A stretch of DNA of 64,000 nucleotides from Tardiphaga sp. P9-11 (GTDB lineage Bacteria > Pseudomonadota > Alphaproteobacteria > Rhizobiales > Xanthobacteraceae). Below, piece after piece: positions 8,105-15,508 of this stretch; within the stretch, counting starts at the first letter, position 1, and each line of letters starts with the position of its first letter. Under the pieces are notes generated by a model. That model was not told where the DNA came from. It made no database searches and worked only from the letters and a program-made list of their open reading frames with translations. The stretch spans positions 310,001 to 374,000 of the forward strand of contig NZ_NPKQ01000002.1 in the NCBI RefSeq assembly GCF_008329525.1, read 5' to 3'. The translations under genes and the position numbers were made by a program.

Positions 8105-9196
8105 ATGAGCGGCACCCACGCCATGCAAGTATCGCCAACGGAACAAGCAGTACCATCACGCCCCCAAAGCGATCGCACGCGCCAGATCTGGATCGATTTT
8201 GCGCGTGGCATAGGCGTCACTCTCGTGGTCTATGGCCACGTGCTCGGCGGCTTGATACCGCCGCATCTATTTCCTGACGGACCGCTCGCGCAGTGGATGA
8301 GTTATGCGCTCTATACTTTCCATATGCCGCTGTTCTTCTTTCTCGCTGGACTGAACGTACAACGCAGCCTCACACGCGGCGTTCGGCCGTTCCTCGTCAG
8401 CAAGGCATGGACGATCGCCTATCCCTATGTGCTTTGGTCGCTGATCCAGGGCGGCGTGATCATGCTGATACCGCACAACGCGAATATTCCGATCACCACC
8501 AGCGATCTCGCGGCTATCTGGTATCGGCCGATGGCACAGTTCTGGTTTCTATATGCTCTGATGATCTGCCACATATTGGCGGCGCTCGTTCCCAATCGCA
8601 CCATCATGATTGTCGTTGCGATCGTCGGCTTGATTGCATTCATGCTGTTGCCGATCCGTCCCGATCTTGCGCTCACCATGCACCACCTGCCGTTCTATGT
8701 CGCAGGTCTCTATGCAACCCGCGTCGTTATGACATGGCAACCTCGTGGGCGAGTTGGCTGGACGCTGCTAATCGTGACCGCCGCCGCTTTCGCTACGGCG
8801 GTTGCCGTTGGAGGACATCTCTCCGGCTTCGACGCGAATGGCGCGGCTTCGCTTCCGGCATGTATTCTCGGCATCACCAGCACGGTGTTACTTTGCAAAT
8901 TGCTCAACGAGACGCGGCACCGCTGGCTGGCGCTGGTCGGCGTCATGTCCATGACGATCTATGTGCTGCACATCATGGCTGGGTCGGGAACGCGGATCAT
9001 CATGCAGACGTTGCATGTGCCACCAATGCCATGGGCCTATCTGCTTGCAGGAACAGCGGCCGGCATTGCCCTGCCCATGGCGGCACATGTTGTCTTACAA
9101 CGGTTGAACCTGCTGGCACCACTCGGGCTTGCGCCAATGCCGAGGCGCAAACCTGCACCCACTCCGTTTGTCAGCCAGGCAGCCCGGTTGGACTAA
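8105..9196 (+). CDS. Acyltransferase family 3 membrane protein
   Basis: This 363-residue inner-membrane protein of about ten helices starts, after a polar N-terminus, with RQIWIDFARGIGVTLVVYGHVLGG, the classic acyltransferase-3 opening with the conserved histidine. HMPLFFFLAGL matches the second conserved motif. Such enzymes put O-acetyl or other acyl groups on polysaccharides, lipids or sugars. It converges on an O-antigen-ligase-like gene with the two stop codons overlapping (CTAA at 9193-9196), so both may act on surface polysaccharide. The substrate cannot be read from sequence. Confidence 0.85.
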   Translation: MSGTHAMQVSPTEQAVPSRPQSDRTRQIWIDFARGIGVTLVVYGHVLGGLIPPHLFPDGPLAQWMSYALYTFHMPLFFFLAGLNVQRSLTRGVRPFLVSKAWTIAYPYVLWSLIQGGVIMLIPHNANIPITTSDLAAIWYRPMAQFWFLYALMICHILAALVPNRTIMIVVAIVGLIAFMLLPIRPDLALTMHHLPFYVAGLYATRVVMTWQPRGRVGWTLLIVTAAAFATAVAVGGHLSGFDANGAASLPACILGITSTVLLCKLLNETRHRWLALVGVMSMTIYVLHIMAGSGTRIIMQTLHVPPMPWAYLLAGTAAGIALPMAAHVVLQRLNLLAPLGLAPMPRRKPAPTPFVSQAARLD

Positions 9197-10635
9197 ACTC
9201 TCCCGGCCCGGATTCCGGTCCGCGTCTGCTCCAGGGGCATTGTGGCGTCCTCGGCTGGCCTAACCGTCTGGTCATGCGGACAGGCCATCGCGAAAATCAT
9301 CCAGAACAGAGCGGATATCTCACTTGACGAGATACTGGTCAGGGGCAAGTGAATCAGGATACCGCCGAGCGACAGAGCGCCGAGCACCACGCCTTCTTTG
9401 GTCGGCATCCGCCATGCCGCAGAAGTGCTCCAGACCCCGACCCAGATATAGGCTGCCAAACAAAGCAGTCCGACGGGAATGCCGAACGTGAGCCAGCTCG
9501 CAATGATCTGGCCATCGACCGGCATGGTGCCTGCGACACCGATATCGGTGAAGCTGAAACCAGATCCCATCACCATACTGTCAGGTGTATTCCACAGCGT
9601 CACGAATTCTTCGAGACGTTCGTTGCCGCTGCCATCCTCGGAGCCGCTGCCGAGCGACTGCAGCCGGTCCGTGATCACATCGCCGAAGGGGGTGAATAGC
9701 ACCGCGGCCATGGCTGCGCCGACGATGCCAAGCCCCGTCGCAAGCGCCCGCCGCCGTGTGGATCGAAACACCATGCAGAACGCCACGGCCACCGCAAGCG
9801 CGATCCAGCCGGTCCGATACAGCGACAGCAACAGGCCTAATGCTGCGGGCGCCAAGGCAATCAAAGACTGCCAGCCCGGTCTCAGGAAGCCCAACAACAG
9901 CAGTCCCGTCGCAGTGAAGGTCGCGTAAGTGGCGGGACCGTTCATCGTGCTGAACACCCGCACCATATAGGGCAACGGATATCCTGCCGACAGGATGGAG
10001 GCATAGTTCATCCAGAACCGGTCCCAGGCCGGCGGATCGACATATTGCCATATGCCGTAGAGACCAGTCAGCGGCAGCACCACCAGAAAGATACGCGCCA
10101 TGGCATTGACGAGTTCGCCGTCCGAATTAGAGCGCTGTTGCAACGCCAGGCCATAGAGCACCGGCGCGCCCCATCTCAGCGCCCCCGTCGCCGCGCCGAG
10201 CCAGTCGTTCTGAAACACCGACAGCATCGCGCCATAGGCGACACATCCCAACACAATGAAGGGCGCGATCAGCCAGGGATTGCGCAGCCGCTCGGGCGAC
10301 GACAGCACCGCCCAAAGACTTGGCAATGACGTCAGAACGAACATCAAAGGTCCAATCAGCATGATGCTCGATTGATCATAACCGACCGTGACGTCGACGA
10401 TCCGTCGCACTAACGGCGCAAAAGCAAACAGCAGAATTGCCGACTGAACATGGGCCGCAGTGCTGCGTCGCCACGCCAGCCAACCAGTGGCAGCGCAGCC
10501 GAGCACGAAAAGCGGCCGCGACAAACCGCCCATCGCGGGACCGACCGCCGCCGTGACGATTAGAAGCAGCGCGGTTGGCAGCCACCCGGACAGGACGAAA
10601 TCCACCGGACCGGATTTGAGTCGGCCTTGATTCAT
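9193..10635 (-). CDS. O-antigen ligase/polymerase-like membrane protein
   Basis: This 480-residue protein has about twelve hydrophobic helices and a large periplasmic loop (about residues 330-390, with GSGFSFTDIG), the general architecture of Wzy/WaaL polysaccharide polymerases and ligases. An arginine-rich loop (FRSTRRRALATGLG) follows a cluster of helices. It has no close glycosyltransferase neighbours, which leaves its polysaccharide unknown. The Asn-rich MNQGRLKSG start at 10635 is the only well placed one. The family assignment rests on overall topology, not on a sharp motif. Confidence 0.65.
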   Translation of the reverse strand: MNQGRLKSGPVDFVLSGWLPTALLLIVTAAVGPAMGGLSRPLFVLGCAATGWLAWRRSTAAHVQSAILLFAFAPLVRRIVDVTVGYDQSSIMLIGPLMFVLTSLPSLWAVLSSPERLRNPWLIAPFIVLGCVAYGAMLSVFQNDWLGAATGALRWGAPVLYGLALQQRSNSDGELVNAMARIFLVVLPLTGLYGIWQYVDPPAWDRFWMNYASILSAGYPLPYMVRVFSTMNGPATYATFTATGLLLLGFLRPGWQSLIALAPAALGLLLSLYRTGWIALAVAVAFCMVFRSTRRRALATGLGIVGAAMAAVLFTPFGDVITDRLQSLGSGSEDGSGNERLEEFVTLWNTPDSMVMGSGFSFTDIGVAGTMPVDGQIIASWLTFGIPVGLLCLAAYIWVGVWSTSAAWRMPTKEGVVLGALSLGGILIHLPLTSISSSEISALFWMIFAMACPHDQTVRPAEDATMPLEQTRTGIRAGRV

Positions 10636-10828
10636 AAAGCCAGACTATAGCGTTCTCCGGTCGCTGCCACCTGTCCGATACCGGCACCAATCTGCACGCG
10701 GCAATGTGGACCTATCGATTGGCAGATATCTGGCTGCCCATCCCAAGCAGCGCTCCAGACGTCAGGCAAAACCGATGCCCCGTGGCGGGGCTAGCTTTTG
10801 CGACTTTCGCCGCTATGGTGCCGCCGTC

Positions 10829-10905
10829 GCACTCGTAGCTCAGCTGGATAGAGCATCGGATTTCGATTCCGAGGGTCGGGCGTTCGAATCGCTCCGAGTG
10901 CACCA
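10829..10905 (+). tRNA. tRNA-Arg (anticodon TCG)
   Basis: The acceptor stem GCACTCG/CGAGTGC, D arm GCTC...GAGC, anticodon stem TCGGA/TCCGA with loop TTTCGAT, and T arm GGGCG-TTCGAAT-CGCTC all pair. The anticodon TCG reads CGA arginine codons. Discriminator A and an encoded CCA (10903-10905) complete the 77-base gene. Confidence 0.97.
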
Positions 10906-10938
10906 TTAAGCGTTTGTTTCCATTCGTTTTTTCAAAAA

Positions 10939-11862
10939 CTAGGCGTTCGCTTCGCGCTCAATCATCCTCAACCGCACGAATGCTGCCCAAGCCTGAGGAA
11001 AATCCGCACTCTTGGCATCGATCGCCATGAGAGCCCGAAGAGCTTCCCGAACTTCGTCTAGCGAAGGCCGTTGAGATGAGGTTCCTGCTTTGAACTTCGC
11101 CCAGAGATCTTCAACCGATTTTGCCAGCACCAACGCCTCGGCATTCGTTCGTTTGTGCACAGGCTTTGCCAACACGTGGTCCGGCGGAAAGACTGGCCAG
11201 GCGGTCGGCGGCTTGTCGGAACGCCAGTCCGCTTCGGGGCCGGGCGCGCGATTGAATGTCTGGTTTCCCGATTGCTGCCCGCCCGAACCGGGTTGGCCTG
11301 CCAGACGGCCGAGTTGCTGCTCGGTCGTCCCGGCCGGCCCACCGCCGGTAGGCGATAGTTGCGACGCCATGTCCGTGAGCACCGACGGATCGCCTGTCGG
11401 CTGCGTCTTTTGAAGCAGCTTGATCGCCTGGAGCGCACCGGGCGATATTCCGATCTTCTTTTGAGCCAGCTTCTCTTCTTCTTCAGAGACTGGACAGGCC
11501 TTGTAGGCATCGTGCCGTTGCGCGATCTCTCCGTTGTCGTCGATACGCGCGAAGTCGATGGCGACCGCGTAGACGAAAGCTCGGTGCCCGCTGTAGGCCC
11601 CCGATCTGTCTTTAGCGTTCACGGTGCCGCAAACATACTTCCCGGCATCGACCTGAACCGACCGCAAGACATCGAATTGCGCAGATGACGGATTGAGCAA
11701 GAGTCGCGTGACTGCAGCACGCGCCTTGGAGTGATTGGTTGTCAGGATGGCATCCAGCGCATAGTCGGGCCGAATGAAGGACGGTTGATAATAGAACGCC
11801 GATGCGGCTGCAAAAAACGCTGCACCCACGCCGACAGATATCAGAGCAGCTGGCGTGTTCAT
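10939..11862 (-). CDS. Hypothetical membrane-anchored protein
   Basis: This protein of 307 residues opens with one N-terminal membrane helix (residues 5-25, ISVGVGAAFFAAASAFYY). It continues with a domain containing VRDRAVTRLLLNP-like and KYVCGTVNAKDRSG segments that resembles proteins with a conserved cysteine and tyrosine pattern (about 40-140), then a Gly/Gln/Pro-rich linker and a helical C-terminus. I do not recognise a named family. The ATG at 11862 follows AGGGGACCGC and is preferred to the upstream ATG at 11892. It stands alone between tRNA-Arg and the PilZ gene. Confidence 0.65.
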   Translation of the reverse strand: MNTPAALISVGVGAAFFAAASAFYYQPSFIRPDYALDAILTTNHSKARAAVTRLLLNPSSAQFDVLRSVQVDAGKYVCGTVNAKDRSGAYSGHRAFVYAVAIDFARIDDNGEIAQRHDAYKACPVSEEEEKLAQKKIGISPGALQAIKLLQKTQPTGDPSVLTDMASQLSPTGGGPAGTTEQQLGRLAGQPGSGGQQSGNQTFNRAPGPEADWRSDKPPTAWPVFPPDHVLAKPVHKRTNAEALVLAKSVEDLWAKFKAGTSSQRPSLDEVREALRALMAIDAKSADFPQAWAAFVRLRMIEREANA

Positions 11863-12141
11863 GCGGTCCCCTGCTCCGGCCAAGCCGTCCAATAAGCTAT
11901 TGATTCTATTTTACATTGCACCAGCTTGTGACCATTTCGTTAACGCGAATCTCTACAACCGCCGTGTCCGGAACCCGTTGTTGTGGTTGCACCACTCAAC
12001 CGAATGAGACTGTGCGCCGCCGCGGCGCCCTTTCAAAACAGCAACTCGATGGCGTGCTGAACAGCAAAGGCCTGCTGTCATCGGTATTTACCAGCCGTTA
12101 CCACCATCCAAGCTAAGATACCCGGCGCCAAGGAAGCGTCC

Positions 12142-12453
12142 ATGATCCCTGAAAAACGAAATACTGGCCGCGTCGCGTTCGAGCGTGGTTTCCCCGTCTG
12201 GCTGATGGCCATTGACGGCACATGGCGCCGCAGCTGCCGCATCATGGATGTGTCCGAGACCGGCGCGCGCCTTGTCGTCGAGAGTTCGATCGAGGGTATC
12301 AATCTCAAGGAGTTCTTCCTCTTGCTGTCGTCCACCGGGCTGGCGTTCCGTCGCTGCGAGCTCGCCTGGGTCAATGGGGAGGAGATCGGCGCGACATTCC
12401 TGCGACAGGGCGCCAAGAAGAAAGCTGCCCGGCCGGCGGACGTCGAGTCCTGA
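12142..12453 (+). CDS. PilZ-domain protein
   Basis: This 103-residue protein is a single PilZ domain. KRNTGRVAFERGF at residues 5-17 supplies an arginine-rich N-terminal motif like the RxxxR c-di-GMP loop, and DVSETGARLVV (about 36-46) matches the D/NxSxxG motif. Such proteins bind c-di-GMP or are degenerate versions that act by protein contacts. The first motif here has the arginines spaced differently from the canonical RxxxR, so nucleotide binding is not certain. The ATG follows AGGAAGCGTCC. The C-terminal tail is Lys/Ala-rich. Confidence 0.82.
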   Translation: MIPEKRNTGRVAFERGFPVWLMAIDGTWRRSCRIMDVSETGARLVVESSIEGINLKEFFLLLSSTGLAFRRCELAWVNGEEIGATFLRQGAKKKAARPADVES

Positions 12454-12607
12454 CTTCCGCGGGACCGTTTTCGGAACTCGGCGCCTGACACGTGGCCCGA
12501 CGCTGATGCGCGGATCTGCCCACCTTTGCGGCAGGAACATTCGCGCGCTCCGACTCTTGTCCCGTCAATAGTTGGGTGCGTTTATCCGTTTGAACCCGGG
12601 AGCCACC

Positions 12608-12826
12608 GTGAAGAATTTTTCGCATGCCGCGTTTCCGCCAGATACGATCTCAGTGATGAAGCAGGCGCTTGACGGAGCCGTGTCAACGCTCCCGCATCCC
12701 GTCAACTCCGCTCACGTGCAATCCATTGCCGAAAGCATCCTGCGCACCACACGCGAGGGTGAACGCGATCCCACGATGCTACAGGCCATGGCGCTGCTGG
12801 AACTGCAGATCACCCAACGGGACTAA
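12608..12826 (+). CDS. Small hypothetical protein
   Basis: This 72-residue soluble protein starts at a GTG preceded by GGGAGCCACC. It is mostly helical, with LPHPVNSAHVQSIAESILRTTREGERDP in the middle and a C-terminal LQAMALLELQITQRD helix. Composition and codon use match the neighbours, so it is probably real. I do not know the family. It is followed after 100 bases by another orphan gene on the same strand. Confidence 0.55.
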   Translation: MKNFSHAAFPPDTISVMKQALDGAVSTLPHPVNSAHVQSIAESILRTTREGERDPTMLQAMALLELQITQRD

Positions 12827-12928
12827 CCGGCCCATCTTCACGATCCCGTGGATAACGAAAGTCGGACTTGCTGCAGTGCAACCAGATGCCATATTCCGCG
12901 TTGTCGCCTCGACACGGAGGTTTGCCGC

Positions 12929-13207
12929 ATGCCCTACGCGCTGTTTTCCAACTCAGTCAAAGTCAGCAAGGCCTTTCCCAGCAAATCGGATGTTTGGCAG
13001 CATGCCGCCGAAACTGGCCTGGTGATGGAAGTCGGCCTGGGCGAGGAAGATCCGCCGCGTCGTGTTCTCGATATGGGCTATGCGATCCACGCATGCGCAG
13101 CCGACGCGGTTGAGAAATCAGACGCCGCGGGCGCGAGCGAGCACGACATGAGCCGCATGATTGCCGCCTGTCAGCTCAATCAGCGGTGCGCAACCGTCGC
13201 ATCGTAA
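12929..13207 (+). CDS. Small hypothetical protein
   Basis: This 92-residue protein starts at the ATG at 12929, which has GGAGG eight bases upstream; the longer reading from 12848 has no such site. It opens MPYALFSNSVKVSKAFPSKSDVWQHA, continues with an acidic EVGLGEEDPPRRVLDMGYAI core and contains two cysteines. There is no membrane segment or signal peptide. The 3' end overlaps a convergent orphan gene by 32 bases. I do not recognise a family. Confidence 0.6.
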   Translation: MPYALFSNSVKVSKAFPSKSDVWQHAAETGLVMEVGLGEEDPPRRVLDMGYAIHACAADAVEKSDAAGASEHDMSRMIAACQLNQRCATVAS

Positions 13208-13415
13208 ATTCAATGTCGCCGTCTGGCAGCTCGCGCCAGCGCTCAACTTCACTCATATAGGCTTGCTTGGGAAAGCGCTGCAGAAAAGCCCGCGCTGTTT
13301 TGCGGGCATTGTCACGCGGCTGCTTGAAGGTTTCTCGTACATAACCGTCATCGCTGGCACGCCGCCTCGAACGCGCGGCCATTCTCTCGGCAAGATCACG
13401 CGGAGTTCCCGGCAT
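13176..13415 (-). CDS. Small basic hypothetical protein downstream of a leader peptide
   Basis: This 79-residue basic protein starts at the ATG at 13415 with GGAG eight bases upstream. It reads MPGTPRDLAERMAARSRRRASDDGY, then a helical part with ARKTARAFLQRFPKQAYMSEVERW. It has no recognised domain. It lies 186 bases downstream of a 14-codon leader that has its own strong promoter, with a terminator-like hairpin in between. If that hairpin is conditional, this gene would be its target. A longer start at 13496 would swallow part of that region and has no ribosome-binding site. Confidence 0.5.
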   Translation of the reverse strand: MPGTPRDLAERMAARSRRRASDDGYVRETFKQPRDNARKTARAFLQRFPKQAYMSEVERWRELPDGDIEFTMRRLRTAD

Positions 13416-13513
13416 TGCTGCTACTCCATACACAAGCAACGCCGGATAGATTGGCACGGATCGGTCTTGGATCAAGCGTCCTGTTTCACGGCGCACCAGA
13501 TTTGACTCAGAAG

Positions 13514-13544
13514 AAAGGGCGCCCGATCGCTCGGCGCGCCCTTT
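13514..13544 (-). terminator. Terminator-like hairpin after the leader peptide
   Basis: AAAGGGCGC (13514-13522) pairs perfectly with GCGCCCTTT (13536-13544). On the minus strand the 3' arm ends in TTTCTTCT. A second segment (minus strand, from 13580 to 13572) is also perfectly complementary to nine bases of its 3' arm, so two structures exclude each other. Confidence 0.65.
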
Positions 13545-13600
13545 CCCTGTTCTCGCTGAACCAGGCGCCGAGGCGCCCTTCCCAAGCTCAAAACATGAGC

Positions 13601-13645
13601 CTAGCGGGCGGCCTCAGCGAGGTGACAGCGCTTGGAATTAGACAC
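13601..13645 (-). CDS. 14-residue leader peptide
   Basis: A GTG at 13645 follows AAAGGAGGTGG, an almost perfect anti-16S match, and opens a 14-codon frame reading MSNSKRCHLAEAAR before TAG. A near-consensus promoter lies 35 bases upstream and hairpins follow, so the unit looks built for translation-dependent control or is a small-protein gene. The peptide has no run of one amino acid, so it is not a classical amino-acid attenuator. Its arrangement is strong evidence that it is expressed; its role is unknown. Confidence 0.6.
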   Translation of the reverse strand: MSNSKRCHLAEAAR

Positions 13646-13679
13646 TGGACCACCTCCTTTCGTTGTTTGTGACACCTTG

Positions 13680-13707
13680 AGTATAGGAGAGATTCGCACC
13701 GTGTTAA
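13680..13707 (-). promoter_or_regulatory. Strong sigma-70-like promoter of the leader unit
   Basis: On the minus strand TTAACA (13707-13702) and TATACT (13685-13680) are separated by 16 bases. This would start a transcript about 25 bases before the ribosome-binding site of the 14-codon leader. Confidence 0.65.
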
Positions 13708-13908
13708 GGGGCGGTATCCAAAACGAGCTATGCAATCTTGCCCAGGGCGCGAGCCAGCCGCATTGTGAAGACTTGGCAGGGTATGCATCGTCCTTGTCCA
13801 CTATTACCGTCCGCATCACCCTGGTGAGCATCGGGCAGCGGTAAAATCAATCAAGGACGGAAGCGACCATTGGGCTTGTCTCACATCGTCCAATAGGCCT
13901 CTTCCTCG

Positions 13909-14273
13909 ATGTCCAGCAGTCTCGACGCCTGGCCGAAAGGCGTGATGACGCGTCGCGCGTCCATCGTCTTTCAGATCGCAACGCTCGGCACTGTTGCCAT
14001 GTTCGCCAGCGCACCGACGCCGTTCTACCGAATCTATCAGGATCACTGGCACCTCTCGCCAGTGATGGTCACGACCGTATTCTCCGCCTATGCGCTCAAT
14101 CTGCTGGTCGCACTTCATCTGCTCTCGCCTTCAGCCTGCCAACTATCATCGCAGGCTTGGCAATCCCGACGCTCGGCCTGCCGCTGACGCTCGACATTTA
14201 CGACGCAGTGATGATCGTCCTCGCGGCGATCTCGCTGATCGTCACGCTCGCATCGATCCGCCGGGTGTCGTGA
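13909..14273 (+). pseudogene. MFS transporter remnant with large internal deletion
   Basis: The 5' part (13909 to about 14108) encodes the start of a major facilitator: PTPFYRIYQDHWHLSPVMVTTVFSAYALNLLVAL is the usual first loop and second helix. After about 14110 the frame changes, and the other frame reads SALAFSLPTIIAGLAIPTLGL and a final helix MIVLAAISLIVTLASIRR before TGA at 14271. This is the C-terminal end of the same type of transporter. Roughly 300 codons between the two parts are missing. No protein can be made that spans both, so this is a decayed gene. Confidence 0.75.
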
Positions 14274-14277
14274 CCAG

Positions 14278-14730
14278 CTACGTCATGCTACCTGGCATGA
14301 AGCAACGGATCAGCGTTCCGGACGAACCCTGTATCGGCCACACCATGGTGCGACCCACGCGGTTCGGCACTGTGATGACAGCCTCATCGGGCACATCGAG
14401 CCACGCCCCGTCGATCCGCACCTTGTAGTGCCCGCTGTTGGATTCCCAGTCCACATCGCTGACCGCACTGCCATCGGCATCGGAACAACACGGCCCCTTG
14501 CCGCTGCGCAGACTGTCGAACCAGGCTTTTAGATCAGGACTGCTGTTGGCAAATTGCCCGCGATCGCGCGCAGCGACGCTTTGCAGCAACGGCATCGACA
14601 GGAGCACCGCGACGCCAACAGTTGGCGCTCCTAACTTCAACCAGCCATCACGACGCCTGCAACGTCGATAATGAGAGAAACTACCTTGTGAACACGGCGC
14701 ATCGGCGCCGGAAGTCTTCCAGTCGCTCAT
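14278..14730 (-). CDS. Hypothetical secreted or membrane-anchored protein
   Basis: This protein of 150 residues starts at the ATG at 14730 with GGAG eight bases upstream. Residues about 33-52 form a hydrophobic segment (APTVGVAVLLSMPLLQSVAA) ending in an AA-R cleavage-like site. The mature domain contains WFDSLRSGKGPCCSDADG, with vicinal cysteines, then SNSGHYKVRIDGAWLDVPDEAV and a C-terminal IRCFMPGSMT. I know this pattern only as an unnamed protein of Bradyrhizobium relatives. The three cysteines suggest a disulphide-stabilised periplasmic fold. The function is unknown. Confidence 0.7.
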   Translation of the reverse strand: MSDWKTSGADAPCSQGSFSHYRRCRRRDGWLKLGAPTVGVAVLLSMPLLQSVAARDRGQFANSSPDLKAWFDSLRSGKGPCCSDADGSAVSDVDWESNSGHYKVRIDGAWLDVPDEAVITVPNRVGRTMVWPIQGSSGTLIRCFMPGSMT

Positions 14731-15148
14731 TTGCTTGCTCCAGCCCCCGGCCGGCACAATGATGTTCAGTTTTGTCGCGGGCAACGTGCCCGCCTCTTCC
14801 GTATCGTCCACGCCAAGCGATTACACGACTTACGAACAGCGACTGCGGCCTATCATTGCGGCAGAAGCTCGACAAAAAGATAAGCGATTCTTATTCTACT
14901 CCGTAAATTCTCTTCGCACTGCAGCGAATTTGTGGTGATAACTCTGCAAGCGAGATCACAATACCGTCGTAAGAAAAACTATCTACTAGCTACCCAATCT
15001 TTTTAACTACATTGCGGCCGGTGTTGAGGTGCAACCCGCGCTCGAACTAAGCGCCATTGACGCGTGTTTGCTGCGTTGACGCTGACAGGCGGTGTTTGCC
15101 ATACTTGAAAGTGCACAACCAAGGGACGGGTTGTGTCACCGGGACATT
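14731..15148. other. Gene-free stretch
   Basis: This is an AT-richer region between divergent genes. Apart from the promoter at 15076-15105 I see no gene, RNA or clear repeat in it. Confidence 0.6.
15076..15105 (+). promoter_or_regulatory. Promoter of the GrlR-like gene
   Basis: TTGACG (15076-15081) and CATACT (15100-15105) are separated by 18 bases and lie 43 bases before the start codon at 15149. It is a good match to a housekeeping promoter. Confidence 0.5.
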
Positions 15149-15505
15149 ATGAAAAACGCACTTTATTCGATCCATGTCGACCTTCAGGACGGTCGCTCGG
15201 GCAAAGGCAGCGGTGTTGTCGTGTTTCGCAATGGCGAGATTCTCGGCGGCGACGCTTACCTTTTCTATGTCGGCAGCTATGTCGTGAATGCGGGAACAGA
15301 TACTTTCAAGGGCGAAGTCTCGGTCATGCAGCACACACCGAGCCCCAACATGAGCCCGCTATTTGGCGGTCAATCCCAGCCTGTGGGCATTGGCGTATCC
15401 GGCACCTTCACGGACACCGCCGCAACCATGAATGGGACGGCCTTGGTTGGAAAAAACAGCCTGATTTTTCGCGCCACGCTGCGCAAACTTGCCGACGCCG
15501 AATAG
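15149..15505 (+). CDS. GrlR-like small regulatory protein
   Basis: This 118-residue soluble protein is a small beta-barrel type: MKNALYSIHVDLQDGR, then GVVVFRNGEILGGDAYLFYVGSY, and GVSGTFTD...ALVGKNSLIFRATLRKL. The pattern matches the GrlR family, first known as a negative regulator of type III secretion in enteropathogens, where it binds the activator GrlA. Rhizobial relatives exist without a GrlA partner, and none is encoded nearby. The ATG at 15149 follows GGGAC and a good promoter. It ends just before the convergent sensor-kinase gene. The target is unknown. Confidence 0.65.
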   Translation: MKNALYSIHVDLQDGRSGKGSGVVVFRNGEILGGDAYLFYVGSYVVNAGTDTFKGEVSVMQHTPSPNMSPLFGGQSQPVGIGVSGTFTDTAATMNGTALVGKNSLIFRATLRKLADAE

Positions 15506-15508
15506 GTC

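Noticed and set aside
11916-12116. 66-codon plus-strand frame upstream of the PilZ gene
   Set aside because: TTG start without a ribosome-binding site and a composition unlike a protein.
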